Below, piece by piece: positions 33,755-42,535 of a stretch of 64,000 nucleotides of DNA. Each line of letters opens with the position of its first letter. Positions within the stretch are counted from its first letter, which is position 1. The notes beneath the pieces are model-generated. The model was not told the origin of the DNA, ran no database searches, and was given only the letters and a program-made list of their open reading frames with translations. Position numbers and translations under genes: made by a program. The DNA is from Bin87 sp964347975 (GTDB lineage Bacteria; Chloroflexota; Dehalococcoidia; Lucifugimonadales; UBA3495), in contig CAYGAY010000001.1 in the NCBI GenBank assembly GCA_964347975.1, positions 62,001 to 126,000 on the forward strand. The letters are read 5' to 3'.

Positions 33755-33927
33755 TTCAGTCACTACCAAGAAAATCATCTGCCACTGCCAAAAGCAAACC
33801 CGTCGCCAAAGCGAAAACTTCGCGGCGCAAGACAGCGGCCAAGCCCAAAGCCTCTGCTGAAAAGTCTGCCAGGAAAGCGCCCCGTAACGAATGGGACGAG
33901 TTGGTCGACTTCTTTCGGATAGATTAA
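33691..33927 (+). pseudogene. Lys/Ala-rich basic ORF without a usable start
   Basis: One frame is open from 33691 to a TAA at 33925-33927 and encodes IGALVTDQRIIAFFDTPFQ followed by a strongly basic, Ala/Lys-rich linker (SKPVAKAKTSRRKTAAKPKA) and an acidic end EWDELVDFFRID. Composition is protein-like but no ATG, GTG or TTG lies in this frame, and a stop at 33688 blocks extension. Probably the 3' remnant of a gene whose front was lost at the inverted repeat. A histone-H1-like tail is the nearest comparison. Confidence 0.4.
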
Positions 33928-33973
33928 GGCCCTGTCGTTTGAACCGCGCAATGATCTGCTGGGAGTTCGTGCA

Positions 33974-34846
33974 ATGAAAACCCTTTCCCGCGAAAAGCGC
34001 ATCTACGTCCTGCGCCCCGAAAACGAGCCGGCCATCATCATTGACGACGGCGACGACCTGCTGGTGGAAACCTGGGACGCTTTTGAGGGCATCCGCGACC
34101 CCGATATTTTGCAGGAAAAGTCGCTGAAAGGCCCGGCCACTGGCCCCATCTACGTCAACGGCGCGGAACCGGGCGACGCCCTGCGGGTGGAGTTCGTCAG
34201 CATCACCCCCAAAGAGCGGCCGGCCCACATGGTGATGCCGGGGCGCGGCTTTCTGGAGGCCGAGTTCACCGAAGGCTATCCCACAGTGATGACCATCGAC
34301 GGCGACTATCTGGCGCTGCCCAGCGGCGTGCGCCTGCCGCTATGCCCGTCCATGGGCCTGGTCGCCACCACGCCTACCTACCCGCAGGAAACCGCCAGCG
34401 ACAGCGGCCCCTACGGCGGCGACATTGATATGAAAGAACTGGTGGCCGGCAGCGTTCTCTACCTACCCGTATTCGTCCCCGGCGGCCTGCTGGCCCTGGG
34501 CGATTGCCACGCCGTGGTCGGCGATGGCGCCGTGGCCGGCACGGGCGCCGAATGCTCCGCCGACACCCACATCCGGGTTACGGTAGAAAAGGGAATGAAC
34601 CTGTCCGGCCCTCGCGCCGTCACGCCGGAGCATTACGTCGTCCTCTCCCACGGCGACGACCTCGGCCCGGCGATGAAACAAGCCGTCCGCGAGATGGTGG
34701 ACTTCCTGGTATCGGAAAAGGGGATGCCGCCCTACGACGCTTACACGCTGTGCAGCCTGGCCGGCGACGTGCGCGTGTCCCGCACCTTCCGCCCCATCAG
34801 CCCGGTCAAGATGATGCTGTCCCGGCAGGCGCTGGACCAACTCTGA
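33974..34846 (+). CDS. Acetamidase/formamidase family protein
   Basis: FmdA/AmdA-family amidohydrolase, 290 residues, expected to release ammonia from formamide, acetamide or similar small amides. Family features include GPIYVNGAEPGDALRVEF, the GGDIDMKELVAGSVLYLPVFVPGGLLALGDCHAVVGDGAVAGTGAE block with metal-binding Asp/His/Glu, and YDAYTLCSLAGDVRVSR. SD GGGAG upstream of ATG 33974. Its stop overlaps the start of the next membrane protein gene (TGATG). Confidence 0.93.
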   Translation: MKTLSREKRIYVLRPENEPAIIIDDGDDLLVETWDAFEGIRDPDILQEKSLKGPATGPIYVNGAEPGDALRVEFVSITPKERPAHMVMPGRGFLEAEFTEGYPTVMTIDGDYLALPSGVRLPLCPSMGLVATTPTYPQETASDSGPYGGDIDMKELVAGSVLYLPVFVPGGLLALGDCHAVVGDGAVAGTGAECSADTHIRVTVEKGMNLSGPRAVTPEHYVVLSHGDDLGPAMKQAVREMVDFLVSEKGMPPYDAYTLCSLAGDVRVSRTFRPISPVKMMLSRQALDQL

Positions 34847-35241
34847 TGCCACTATCGGAAGACGGAGGTGAGGATAGTGAGCAAGCGGGGCAGCCGGATA
34901 ACAAGCCCAGGTTACGCTTGGCGATATTACTAGCGTCGCTGGGCGCCTACCTGCTGCTTTGTGCGGTAATTGGCTATTACTCCGACGCGATAAACGATTC
35001 TTTCAACGATGGATTTCTTTCCGTCCCGATGGGCGCCATAAAAGGAGACCCTCCGGATAATGGATTCGGAGCTTTGCTTGCCGTTCTCGGGATCATACTG
35101 CTCATCGGGTTCATCCTTTTCGGGTCCGCTGGCTCTGCTCCCGCCGTATGTCTGGGGTTGTTCATGGCTGCAGTGATCTGCTTGGGGGGCGCGGGTTATC
35201 TGTACGCGCTTACGCGACGGAATACCCCCCGTCCACCGTAA
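34846..35241 (+). CDS. Small three-helix membrane protein
   Basis: A 131-residue protein with a polar N-terminus (MPLSEDGGEDSEQAGQPDNK) and three membrane segments (LAILLASLGAYLLLCAVIGYY, FGALLAVLGIILLIGFILFG, AVCLGLFMAAVICLGGAGYLYAL). The ATG overlaps the amidase stop (TGATG), so it is translationally coupled to that enzyme. It overlaps the convergent SDR gene by 32 bp. No family recognised; a role with the amidase, such as in ammonia or substrate passage, is only a guess. Confidence 0.6.
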   Translation: MPLSEDGGEDSEQAGQPDNKPRLRLAILLASLGAYLLLCAVIGYYSDAINDSFNDGFLSVPMGAIKGDPPDNGFGALLAVLGIILLIGFILFGSAGSAPAVCLGLFMAAVICLGGAGYLYALTRRNTPRPP

Positions 35242-35989
35242 TCACCGCCCCGGTTACATAATCCGACGCCCGGCTGGCCAGGAACACCGCCGCCCCTTGC
35301 AGTTCGCTGACCTCGCCCCAGCGCCCCATGGGGATGCGGCGGTTGATCAGGTCGTAGCGTTCCGGCTGGGTTTCGGGGATGGCTTGGGTCAACTCGGTCA
35401 TAAACCAGCCGGGCAGGAGGGCGTTGGACTGGATGTTGTCGCCCGCCCAGGCCACGGCAAAACTCTTGGCCAGCTGCACTATACCGCCCTTGCTGGACGA
35501 GTAAGGTACGCCGCTGCCCCCGCCGCCAAAGATGCTGAACATACTGCCGATGCTGATAATCTTGCCGCCCCCTTGCGCCTTGAAGTGGGGATAAACGGCC
35601 TTGCTGCTGAGAAAGGCGGCGCGCAGGTTCACGTCCAGCACGCTGTCCCACTCGGCGGCGGTAATGTCCTCCGGCGCCTTGCGGACGGTAGCGCCGGCGT
35701 TATTCACCAGAATATCCACCCGCCCGAAGTGAGCCACGGCCCGCGCTGCCATATCATCAATGTCCGAGTCGCTGGTGACGTCGGTTGGAATGGCCACGGC
35801 CCGCCGGCCGGTACTCGCCACAGCAGCGACGGCGGCGGCGTTCTTCTCCGCATTGCGGGCGGCGATGGCAATATCCGCCCCGGCCCCGGCCAGCCCCAGG
35901 GCCATTCCCAGGCCCAGCCCGCCGTTGCCGCCGGTAATCAGGGCCACGCGCCCGGTGAGGTCAAACAGGTTGCCGTTGCCGCTGGTCAT
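35210..35989 (-). CDS. SDR family oxidoreductase (gluconate 5-dehydrogenase-like)
   Basis: Classical short-chain dehydrogenase of 259 residues: LITGGNGGLGLGMA, DILVNNAGATV, catalytic Ser in ISIGSM, Tyr/Lys in VPYSSSKGGIVQ, and a C-terminal VTGAVITVDGGYS. Overall closest to 2-deoxygluconate/gluconate 5-dehydrogenases. ATG 35989 is chosen because GGAG lies nine bases upstream; earlier ATGs at 36004 and 35998 are also in frame. Standalone. Confidence 0.92.
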   Translation of the reverse strand: MTSGNGNLFDLTGRVALITGGNGGLGLGMALGLAGAGADIAIAARNAEKNAAAVAAVASTGRRAVAIPTDVTSDSDIDDMAARAVAHFGRVDILVNNAGATVRKAPEDITAAEWDSVLDVNLRAAFLSSKAVYPHFKAQGGGKIISIGSMFSIFGGGGSGVPYSSSKGGIVQLAKSFAVAWAGDNIQSNALLPGWFMTELTQAIPETQPERYDLINRRIPMGRWGEVSELQGAAVFLASRASDYVTGAVITVDGGYSVA

Positions 35990-36022
35990 TGGTGTCATCT
36001 CCATAAGTGAAAGCGTGCGCTG

Positions 36023-36385
36023 CTAGACGTTGGGCGGGACACTGAATTTGAAAACGATTCGGCGGAACATTCGCTGCCACTCGACACTCGCAGATAAAGC
36101 GCCGGTAATCAACTCCGCTTTTTCCCTTCCCGACGGCTCTCCAGAAAATACGAACAGGACAACACCACAGGAGGCTGGCAACCGGTCCCGGAAAAGCAAC
36201 TCTTCAAAATCGTCGTCGTAGGTTATCAGCAAGCGGTCTTCCGTTACAGCGCGTGCCAGGTTAATCGGGTCAATCGTACTTGGGCTATCTTCCCAAACCG
36301 ATGCTACGTCATGCCCCGCTGCCCGCAGTACGGACAGTATAGGCTCCTTAATGTTTTCGTCAGCCAGAATACGCACTGCCTTCAA
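36023..36385 (-). CDS. DUF5615 family PIN-like toxin candidate
   Basis: The 120-residue protein has the DUF5615/Mut7-C-like PIN pattern: RILADENIKEPILSVLRAAGHDV, LARAVTEDRLLITYDDDFEELLF. Acidic residues in DEN and YDDDF would form a PIN-like metal site. DUF5615 genes nearly always sit with a DUF433 antitoxin-like gene, as here, overlapping by 26 bp. TTG at 36385 has GAGGG five bases before it; a GTG at 36376 would give the shorter family-like start. Confidence 0.82.
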   Translation of the reverse strand: MKAVRILADENIKEPILSVLRAAGHDVASVWEDSPSTIDPINLARAVTEDRLLITYDDDFEELLFRDRLPASCGVVLFVFSGEPSGREKAELITGALSASVEWQRMFRRIVFKFSVPPNV

Positions 36386-36956
36386 TCTTACCCTCGCGCT
36401 TCAGACGCTCAGTGTACTCATAGGCATCCCAAAACGCCTCAGACTCTTCCTCCGTATTGTAGGTGAGGAGTTCACCAGTCGCGGCGAATTCCCGACAAGC
36501 GGCGATGTCCTCGACGGTCAAACGCGGGTATCCCGCCATTATTTCCTCATCGGAATAACCCGCTTTCACTTCTTTCATTATCAATTCGACGGAAAGGCGC
36601 GTACCGTTCACCCGGGGCCGGCCCCTCAACACGTTGGGCGTGCTGACAACTCGGCCTACCCAGCCTGTCCCAGGCGCCGCCAATTTAGGGCAGCCATCAT
36701 CATTGCCCGCCGCCAGCAGCGCGTCAATCTTCGGGTCGGTGATGCAGGCCATCGGCTCGCCGGCCGCGACATACTCCCGGCAGGCGGCGATGTCCTCGGC
36801 AGCAAGGTATGGGTAATGGTACTCAATGATGTCCGCATCGGTCATCCCCCAGCCCAACTCGGACATTATCAAGTCAACTGATATACGGGTCCCTTTCACC
36901 GTGGGCTTGCCGCCGAAAATCTTGCGGTCTCTGACGATATGCTTCTCCCAATTCAC
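36360..36956 (-). CDS. Tandem DUF433 antitoxin-like protein
   Basis: The 198-residue protein holds two complete DUF433 repeats. The first (residues about 1-75) reads HIVRDRKIFGGKPTVKGTRISVDLI ... YPYLAAEDIAACREY; the second (about 95-165) reads RPRVNGTRLSVELIMKEVKAGYSDEEIMAGYPRLTVEDIAACREF. DUF433 is a small winged-helix/antitoxin-like domain normally found once. GTG 36956 with GGAGG eight bases upstream is preferred over TTG 36971. Paired with the DUF5615 gene. Confidence 0.85.
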   Translation of the reverse strand: MNWEKHIVRDRKIFGGKPTVKGTRISVDLIMSELGWGMTDADIIEYHYPYLAAEDIAACREYVAAGEPMACITDPKIDALLAAGNDDGCPKLAAPGTGWVGRVVSTPNVLRGRPRVNGTRLSVELIMKEVKAGYSDEEIMAGYPRLTVEDIAACREFAATGELLTYNTEEESEAFWDAYEYTERLKREGKIEGSAYSG

Positions 36957-36974
36957 AGTCCTGACCTCCAAACT

Positions 36975-37709
36975 TCAACGTAACTCGCCACCGGGCCATT
37001 CGCCATCATCATATTCAACAATCCACATCGGCGTTCCATCGTAGCCGCAAACCCCGCTGCGCGGCGAGTTGACCATGGGCAGTCGGTATTCCGAGGTTGG
37101 CGCGCAGGTATCGCACAAGCCCGCGGTCATCGCAATCCAGTCGTCTTCCGAGGGGCTTACCCACGTCGCCGGCGCGCCGCAGATTACGCACGCGATAGCG
37201 GGCGCGTCGTTGCGGGCCAACACGCGGATTTCATTGCTCACGCCATCTATCTCTCCCAGACTCCGCAGCGTCAGTTCCGTCGTGGTTCCGTAGTCGTACC
37301 AATAGGCGAACTCGGTTCTGGGCGGGGCAACCAATCCCAAGTCAGCCGCCATGGTGTGAAGTTCTCGGTTTTGGAAGGCCGCCAATAAATCATCCATTTC
37401 AAAAATCTGCCACTTGTACTCCGCTCTCCCGATGAAAAAGGAGCTGAGGTGCCAGCAGCATTCCAGCCAGACGTCCCGCAGGTACTGGTCGAGTTCCTGC
37501 AGTTGAGTGGCAGCCGGTATGGCCAGGTGCAGCCAGTAGTCCGGGCGATAGTCGTCCTCCACAAAAAGGTGGATGCCCGGCACGGGAGGGGAAGACTCTC
37601 CAGGCAGTCCGGTTTTGGCGATGCAACTTTGCAGGTGTCGGGTCACACCGGATTTCCGGTAAGACTTGCCGCAGAGTAAGCAGTTTCCGCTGGATGTGCT
37701 CCGGGGCAT
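36975..37709 (-). CDS. Zinc-binding pRiA4b ORF3-like protein
   Basis: A 244-residue protein. The N-terminus CLLCGKSYRKSGVTRHLQSC resembles a C2HC zinc finger. The middle (YWLHLAIPAATQLQELDQYLRDVW ... WHLSSF) matches the fold pattern of plasmid pRiA4b ORF-3-like proteins, and a second Cys cluster (CVICGAP ... CDTCAP) lies near the C-terminus. Function unknown, often found in accessory regions. AGGAGG precedes ATG 37709. Confidence 0.6.
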   Translation of the reverse strand: MPRSTSSGNCLLCGKSYRKSGVTRHLQSCIAKTGLPGESSPPVPGIHLFVEDDYRPDYWLHLAIPAATQLQELDQYLRDVWLECCWHLSSFFIGRAEYKWQIFEMDDLLAAFQNRELHTMAADLGLVAPPRTEFAYWYDYGTTTELTLRSLGEIDGVSNEIRVLARNDAPAIACVICGAPATWVSPSEDDWIAMTAGLCDTCAPTSEYRLPMVNSPRSGVCGYDGTPMWIVEYDDGEWPGGELR

Positions 37710-37765
37710 ATTATGCCTCCTTTCGACGGGTTCATCCGCCGCTGCGTATTGTAGCGCAACGAAAG

Positions 37766-37787
37766 GGGGCGACCAAAGGGCCGCCCC
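37766..37787 (-). terminator. Terminator-like hairpin after hppA
   Basis: On the minus strand GGGGCGGCC and GGTCGCCCC form a nine-pair stem (one G-U) with a CTTT loop, followed by CTTTCGTT, about 27 bases after the hppA stop. The tail is only weakly T-rich. Confidence 0.45.
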
Positions 37788-37814
37788 GAATGCCGGCAGT
37801 GTATCCTGATAGCT

Positions 37815-39884
37815 CTACAGGTTGATTAGGTTCGGCGCCGCCACGAAGGCCGGCGCAAACACCAGCGAAACAATCGCCATCAACTTGAGCAGGATGTTCA
37901 GGCTGGGGCCGGAGGTATCTTTGAACGGGTCGCCGACCACGTCGCCTTCCACTGCCGCCTTGTGAGCATCCGATCCCTTGCCGCCGTAGTTGCCCAACTC
38001 GACGTACTTCTTGGCGTTGTCCCACGTGCCGCCGGCCGAGGCCATCATGATGGCCAGCATGAACCCGGCAGACACGGAGCCGATGAGCAGTCCGCCCAGC
38101 GCCGCCTCGCCCAGGATGAAGCCGGTGGCGATAGGCGCGATAACCGCCATCACGCCGGGCAGAATCATCTCCCGCAGCGCGCCCCGGGTGCTGATGTCCA
38201 CGCACCGCGCCGAGTCGGGCCGGGCGTTCCCTTCCATCAGCCCCGGTATCTCGCGGAACTGGCGGCGCACCTCGTCAACGATGCCTTGCGCGGCGCGACC
38301 CACCGCCTGCATGGTGAGAGCGGAGAAGATGAACGGCAGCATCGCGCCGATTACCAATCCAACGAGAATCTGCGGTTGCAGCAGGTTGATGCCTGAGCCG
38401 CCGGCTGCCAACCGGCCATCGGATCCCAGAGTAATAAGCCCAGCGCTCACCGAATATGCCGCCAGCAGCGCCAGCGCCGTCAACGCAGCGGAGCCGATGG
38501 CGAACCCCTTGCCGGTGGCGGCGGTAGTGTTCCCCAGGGCGTCCAGCGCGTCGGTGCGTTCGCGGACCTGGGGTTCCAGTTCCGCCTGCTCGGCGATGCC
38601 GCCGGCATTGTCGGCCACCGGCCCGTAGGCGTCGGTCGCCAGTGTGATGCCCAGCGTGGACAGCAACCCCACGCCAGCCAACGCCACGCCGTAGAACCCG
38701 GCGAACCAGTATGCCAGTAGAATAGCCACCGAAACGCAGATGACGGGGATCAGAGTGCTGAGCATCCCCGTAGCGATGCCGCTGATTATGACCGTGGCCG
38801 CGCCGGTCTGAGAGGACTCCGAAACCCGTTGGGTCGGCTTGTAGCTGTACGAAGTGTAGTATTCCGTCGCCAGCCCGATTATGGTTCCCGCCACCAGGCC
38901 GGCAACTACGCAGCCAAACCACCACCAATTGCCGGTAAGGGTTATCGTCAGAATGGCCGCGAAAACAATCAGCAGGCCGCCGGCGGCAAAGATGCCGTAC
39001 CGCAACGCCCAGAGCAGTCGCTCGAAATCGGCCTGCTCGCCGCTCCGCACCACAAAAGTTCCCAGGATGGCGGCGATGATGCCGGCGCCGGCCAGCAGCA
39101 TCGGGAACACCGCATCGTTTCCGAATACGGCAAAGGCCGTTGCGCTGGCAGCCGCGAGGGCAATGGCGGAAATGATGCTGCCCACGTAGGACTCGAACAG
39201 GTCAGCCCCCATGCCGGCAACGTCGCCCACGTTGTCGCCCACATTGTCGGCGATGACGCCGGGGTTGCGCGGGTCGTCTTCGGGAATTCCCGCTTCAACC
39301 TTGCCCACCAGGTCGGAACCCACGTCAGCGGCCTTGGTGAAGATCCCGCCGCCCACGCGGGCAAACAGGGCTATGGAGCTTGCTCCAAAGCCGAAACCCG
39401 CCACCGCGCTGATGTCCTGGAAGATCATGTAGAGTATGGTCACCCCCAACAGGCCGATGCCCACCACGGTCACGCCCATCACGGTGCCGCTGGAGAACGC
39501 CACGCGCAGCGCGGGGTTGAGGCCCCGCATCGCAGCGGCGGCGGTTCGCACGTTGGCCCGAACCGCCACATTCATTCCCACGAACCCGGCCAGGCCGGAG
39601 CAGATGGTGCCCACCAGGTACGAGATTGCCGTGGCCGGCACGCCCAGGCCGTGGGTGAACACCGTGTAGTCGAGCACGCCCAGCACCACTGCCACCACGA
39701 TGACGAACGGCAGCAGAGACATGTACTCACGACGCAAAAAGGCCGACGCTCCGGCGCGTATGGCGTCGCCGATCTCCCTCATGCGCTCGTTGCCCTGGTC
39801 CGCCCCGATAACTCGGAAGGCCATCAACGCCGCGAAGGCCAGGGCGATTACCCCCGCCGCCAGGGCGACAATTATTGATTCCAT
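37815..39884 (-). CDS. hppA: Membrane-bound proton/sodium-pumping pyrophosphatase
   Basis: Integral-membrane pyrophosphatase of 689 residues with about 16 membrane helices that couples PPi hydrolysis to H+ or Na+ export. Substrate-site motifs are present: GGGIFTKAADVGSDLVGKVEAGIPEDDPRNP, DNVGDNVGDVAGMGADLFESY, TDAYGPVADNAGGIAEQ, and GTWDNAKKYVE ... GDVVGDPFKDTSGPS. The K+-determining site reads GNTTAATGKG (Ala, not Lys), which places it in the K+-dependent class. Ion specificity is not decided. GAGAGG SD upstream. Confidence 0.95.
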   Translation of the reverse strand: MESIIVALAAGVIALAFAALMAFRVIGADQGNERMREIGDAIRAGASAFLRREYMSLLPFVIVVAVVLGVLDYTVFTHGLGVPATAISYLVGTICSGLAGFVGMNVAVRANVRTAAAAMRGLNPALRVAFSSGTVMGVTVVGIGLLGVTILYMIFQDISAVAGFGFGASSIALFARVGGGIFTKAADVGSDLVGKVEAGIPEDDPRNPGVIADNVGDNVGDVAGMGADLFESYVGSIISAIALAAASATAFAVFGNDAVFPMLLAGAGIIAAILGTFVVRSGEQADFERLLWALRYGIFAAGGLLIVFAAILTITLTGNWWWFGCVVAGLVAGTIIGLATEYYTSYSYKPTQRVSESSQTGAATVIISGIATGMLSTLIPVICVSVAILLAYWFAGFYGVALAGVGLLSTLGITLATDAYGPVADNAGGIAEQAELEPQVRERTDALDALGNTTAATGKGFAIGSAALTALALLAAYSVSAGLITLGSDGRLAAGGSGINLLQPQILVGLVIGAMLPFIFSALTMQAVGRAAQGIVDEVRRQFREIPGLMEGNARPDSARCVDISTRGALREMILPGVMAVIAPIATGFILGEAALGGLLIGSVSAGFMLAIMMASAGGTWDNAKKYVELGNYGGKGSDAHKAAVEGDVVGDPFKDTSGPSLNILLKLMAIVSLVFAPAFVAAPNLINL

Positions 39885-39973
39885 TCTTTCCTCTCCGTTT
39901 TCCGGTTACAAATCCCGACAAACATTGCGAAACTAGCACACGCCCTTTTAGGTGTCAATGGACAAGCCTGCCA

Positions 39974-40546
39974 TCATCTCGATGCCAGATCCAGGATTTT
40001 GGGATTGATTGCGCCGTTCCGTATCTCCAAAATGCCGACAGTGCCCAACGAACCCGGGGCGTGGCGACGACCGGGGTAGGTCGGGCTTCCCGGGTTGATG
40101 AAAAGCACGCCTTCGCGCCATTCCGCCAACTCTTCGTGAGTGTCGCCGAAGGCGGCGACGTCCACCTCGCCGCCAAATTTTCGCTGCAACAACTCGCGCA
40201 GCCCGGTGTCAGGGTAAATCAACCCAGTCCCGTCCGGCGTGGTTGCTATGGACGGCGGAGGCCACTGGATGTCATGGACCATCCCGATACGGACGCCGGC
40301 GACCTCTACAATACGCGAGACGTCGGCCAGACGCTCGCCTGGCTCCCGTGGGTCTTCATATCCGCGCACCGCGAGTACCGGCGCCACCTGCTCCAGACAG
40401 TCCAAAACCCCGATGCATTCCAGATCGCCGCAGTGCAGCAGCAGGTCGCAGTCGCCTAGCGCGTCCAAAACCGCCGCGGGCAGGTCCCATCCGCTGCCGG
40501 CAGAGTGCGTGTCCGAAATGAGGCCGATCTTTATAACGGGGGTCAT
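39974..40546 (-). CDS. YfcE/MJ0936-type metallophosphoesterase with altered motifs
   Basis: Calcineurin-like phosphodiesterase of 190 residues. ISDTHSAG and LLHCGDLE are normal, but the third motif reads RGYEDP instead of RGNCD, and the usual GHTH reads FGDTHE, so one metal/catalytic His is Asp. MVHDIQW and NPGSPT remain. Activity may be reduced or substrate shifted. Located between hppA and the lipoprotein gene. Confidence 0.82.
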   Translation of the reverse strand: MTPVIKIGLISDTHSAGSGWDLPAAVLDALGDCDLLLHCGDLECIGVLDCLEQVAPVLAVRGYEDPREPGERLADVSRIVEVAGVRIGMVHDIQWPPPSIATTPDGTGLIYPDTGLRELLQRKFGGEVDVAAFGDTHEELAEWREGVLFINPGSPTYPGRRHAPGSLGTVGILEIRNGAINPKILDLASR

Positions 40547-40561
40547 GGCCAGGACGCTACC

Positions 40562-41461
40562 TTACCATCCGCATTCGTGTCGCACTTCAGCAACACTGGT
40601 AGATAACTTTGCTATATCAAATCGTGCGTGCGTAGGCGTATCATCATCATCGTATGCCGCTCGTTCTATGACCAGTACTTCCCCGTCCATAAGGTCCATA
40701 ATGAACGGAAACACGTCGCCAGGATAAAACGCAGATTCTCGGGTGTTAGACCAGTTCCATTCCGATGAGTGAGGCGATTCCAGGTCGATTTGGTAGGTAA
40801 TCTGCGGGTCTGAAAACCCGATAAACCTGCCGAAATGTAATATAATGTCTGTCTCATCATCCCTGCATCTGATATCCAGCGACGTTTCCCGGTCTTTTGA
40901 TTGTGTCCGGGTTGAGACGTAGTTCTCACCGTTGTTAATGCGCCATTTGCCATAGTCAGGCAACTCTATCGACGAGCCACAGGTAACGCTATTTTTCCAA
41001 CCATACGAACAAATCGTACGTTTTGTAGTCCCATATGATGTTCTGCTTTCCATAACTTTTATCACTGGTTCGGGCGTATAGGTTGGCTCTGGCGGTATTG
41101 GTGTGGCTGTGGGAGCTAACGTAGGCTTGAGGGTAGCGGTCGGCAGGGGCTTGGGCGTGTTCGTTGGCCGTGGTTTTCTAGTCGGAATCGGCGTGGGAGT
41201 GTGAGTAGGTTCGGGTCTGGCAGCTATTGTCGCAACAACCCGTGCCTGCACTGTAGCCTCAATATCGACGGTGGGCAGTGGGGCATCCGTAGGGGACGGC
41301 GTTGCCGTAGTCTCCGGCGTTGGGGTATCGGTCGGCGGGACGGGCGTTGCCGTTGCCGGCGGGGGCAAGGGTTGCGATGGTGGTGTGGCGCAAGATACTG
41401 CGGCGAAGGCAAAGAAAACGAAAATGACAGCTGAAAAAATTGCCTTACTGCGGATGGGCAT
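40562..41461 (-). CDS. Lipoprotein with Pro/Thr-rich linker
   Basis: The 299-residue protein starts with a lipoprotein signal (lipobox AAVSC, Cys about residue 24), followed by a long Pro/Thr-rich linker (TPVPPTDTPTPETTATP and repeats to about residue 125) of the kind common in Chloroflexota secreted proteins. The C-terminal globular part (about 130-299) has four Cys and no family I recognise. Extracytoplasmic, surface-anchored by inference. AGGAG upstream of ATG 41461. Confidence 0.7.
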   Translation of the reverse strand: MPIRSKAIFSAVIFVFFAFAAVSCATPPSQPLPPPATATPVPPTDTPTPETTATPSPTDAPLPTVDIEATVQARVVATIAARPEPTHTPTPIPTRKPRPTNTPKPLPTATLKPTLAPTATPIPPEPTYTPEPVIKVMESRTSYGTTKRTICSYGWKNSVTCGSSIELPDYGKWRINNGENYVSTRTQSKDRETSLDIRCRDDETDIILHFGRFIGFSDPQITYQIDLESPHSSEWNWSNTRESAFYPGDVFPFIMDLMDGEVLVIERAAYDDDDTPTHARFDIAKLSTSVAEVRHECGW

Positions 41462-41505
41462 TTTGGAGGCTCCTGATGCAATCGCTACATTGTGATGTAG
41501 TCAAT

Positions 41506-42519
41506 TTAACTGCTTCCCGGAGCCAGCGACTCCAGCGTCCCCAGCATGGTTTTGCGGTCGGAGCCGTGGGGAAACGCTACCAAAGGCATATCTACCCCGT
41601 TGTCCCGGAACCGGGCCATTTTCTCGCGGCATTGGTCAGGCGTGCCGATTACGGTGATGTTGTTCACCATTTCGTCGGTGATGGCTTCCGCCGCTTTGCC
41701 CCGGTCTCCTTCGCCCCACGCCCGGCGCAGCGCGTCGCATTCGTCCTGATAACCATACCGGCAGAACAGGTCGTAGTAATACTGCCCCATTCCGCCGATG
41801 TAAAAGGCCATGTGCGCCCTGGCCTGCTTCGCCGCCTCTGCAACGATTTCCTTGTCGTCGCTGGCGCAGCACAGGATTTGCGGCGCAGTGGTGATGTCCG
41901 AAGCAGCACGCCCGGCGGCATCCGCCGCCTTCGTCAGCGGCTCTTTCACCAACGGCAGTTTTTCGCAGTGTGTCCAGATTGGAAGCCATCCGTCAGCCGC
42001 GCGGCCGGTCAGTTCCAGATTCCTCCGCCCCAGCGATGCGACGTAGATGGGAATGCGCTCTCGCACCGGGCGCGCGCCCATTCGAAAGCGTTTCAGGTTA
42101 TAAAACCGGCCCTCATAATTCACCCTGTCACCGGCCAGCGCCAACCTGATGATGTCAATGTACTCCGCCGTGCGGCCCACCGGGTGGTCAAACCTCACGC
42201 CATGCCAGTCTTCGATGACGATGCGGCCGCTGCTCCCCAGGCCCAGAATCGCCCTACCGTTGCTGATCTGGTCCAACGACGCAATGCTCTGCGCGATCAA
42301 CCCCGGCGTCCGGCTGTACACGGTGACAATGCCTGTGCCCAGGCCGATGCGCTCGGTGTGGCACGCCAGCATCGTCAGAACGGTAAAGGCGTCCCGTCCC
42401 CACGATTCCCCGGTCCAGAAGGATTCGTAGCCCAACCGGTCCGCCGCCTGGGCTACCGCAATCAGATCCGAGTCGTCGTTGTTGTCCCGGCTGCTGAAGG
42501 TCAATGCGATGCGTTCCAT
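41506..42519 (-). CDS. LLM-class flavin-dependent oxidoreductase
   Basis: Luciferase-like TIM-barrel oxidoreductase of 337 residues, closest to F420-dependent methylene-H4MPT reductase-like proteins: LGYESFWTGESWGRDAFTVLTMLA, IGLGTGIVTVYSRTPGLIAQS, GRAILGLGSSGRIVIEDWHG, and IPIYVASLGRRNLELTG. Co-oriented with the upstream 42536-43111 gene (16-bp gap). Substrate unknown. Confidence 0.9.
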   Translation of the reverse strand: MERIALTFSSRDNNDDSDLIAVAQAADRLGYESFWTGESWGRDAFTVLTMLACHTERIGLGTGIVTVYSRTPGLIAQSIASLDQISNGRAILGLGSSGRIVIEDWHGVRFDHPVGRTAEYIDIIRLALAGDRVNYEGRFYNLKRFRMGARPVRERIPIYVASLGRRNLELTGRAADGWLPIWTHCEKLPLVKEPLTKAADAAGRAASDITTAPQILCCASDDKEIVAEAAKQARAHMAFYIGGMGQYYYDLFCRYGYQDECDALRRAWGEGDRGKAAEAITDEMVNNITVIGTPDQCREKMARFRDNGVDMPLVAFPHGSDRKTMLGTLESLAPGSS

Positions 42520-42535
42520 AATAGAGCGAACGTCC

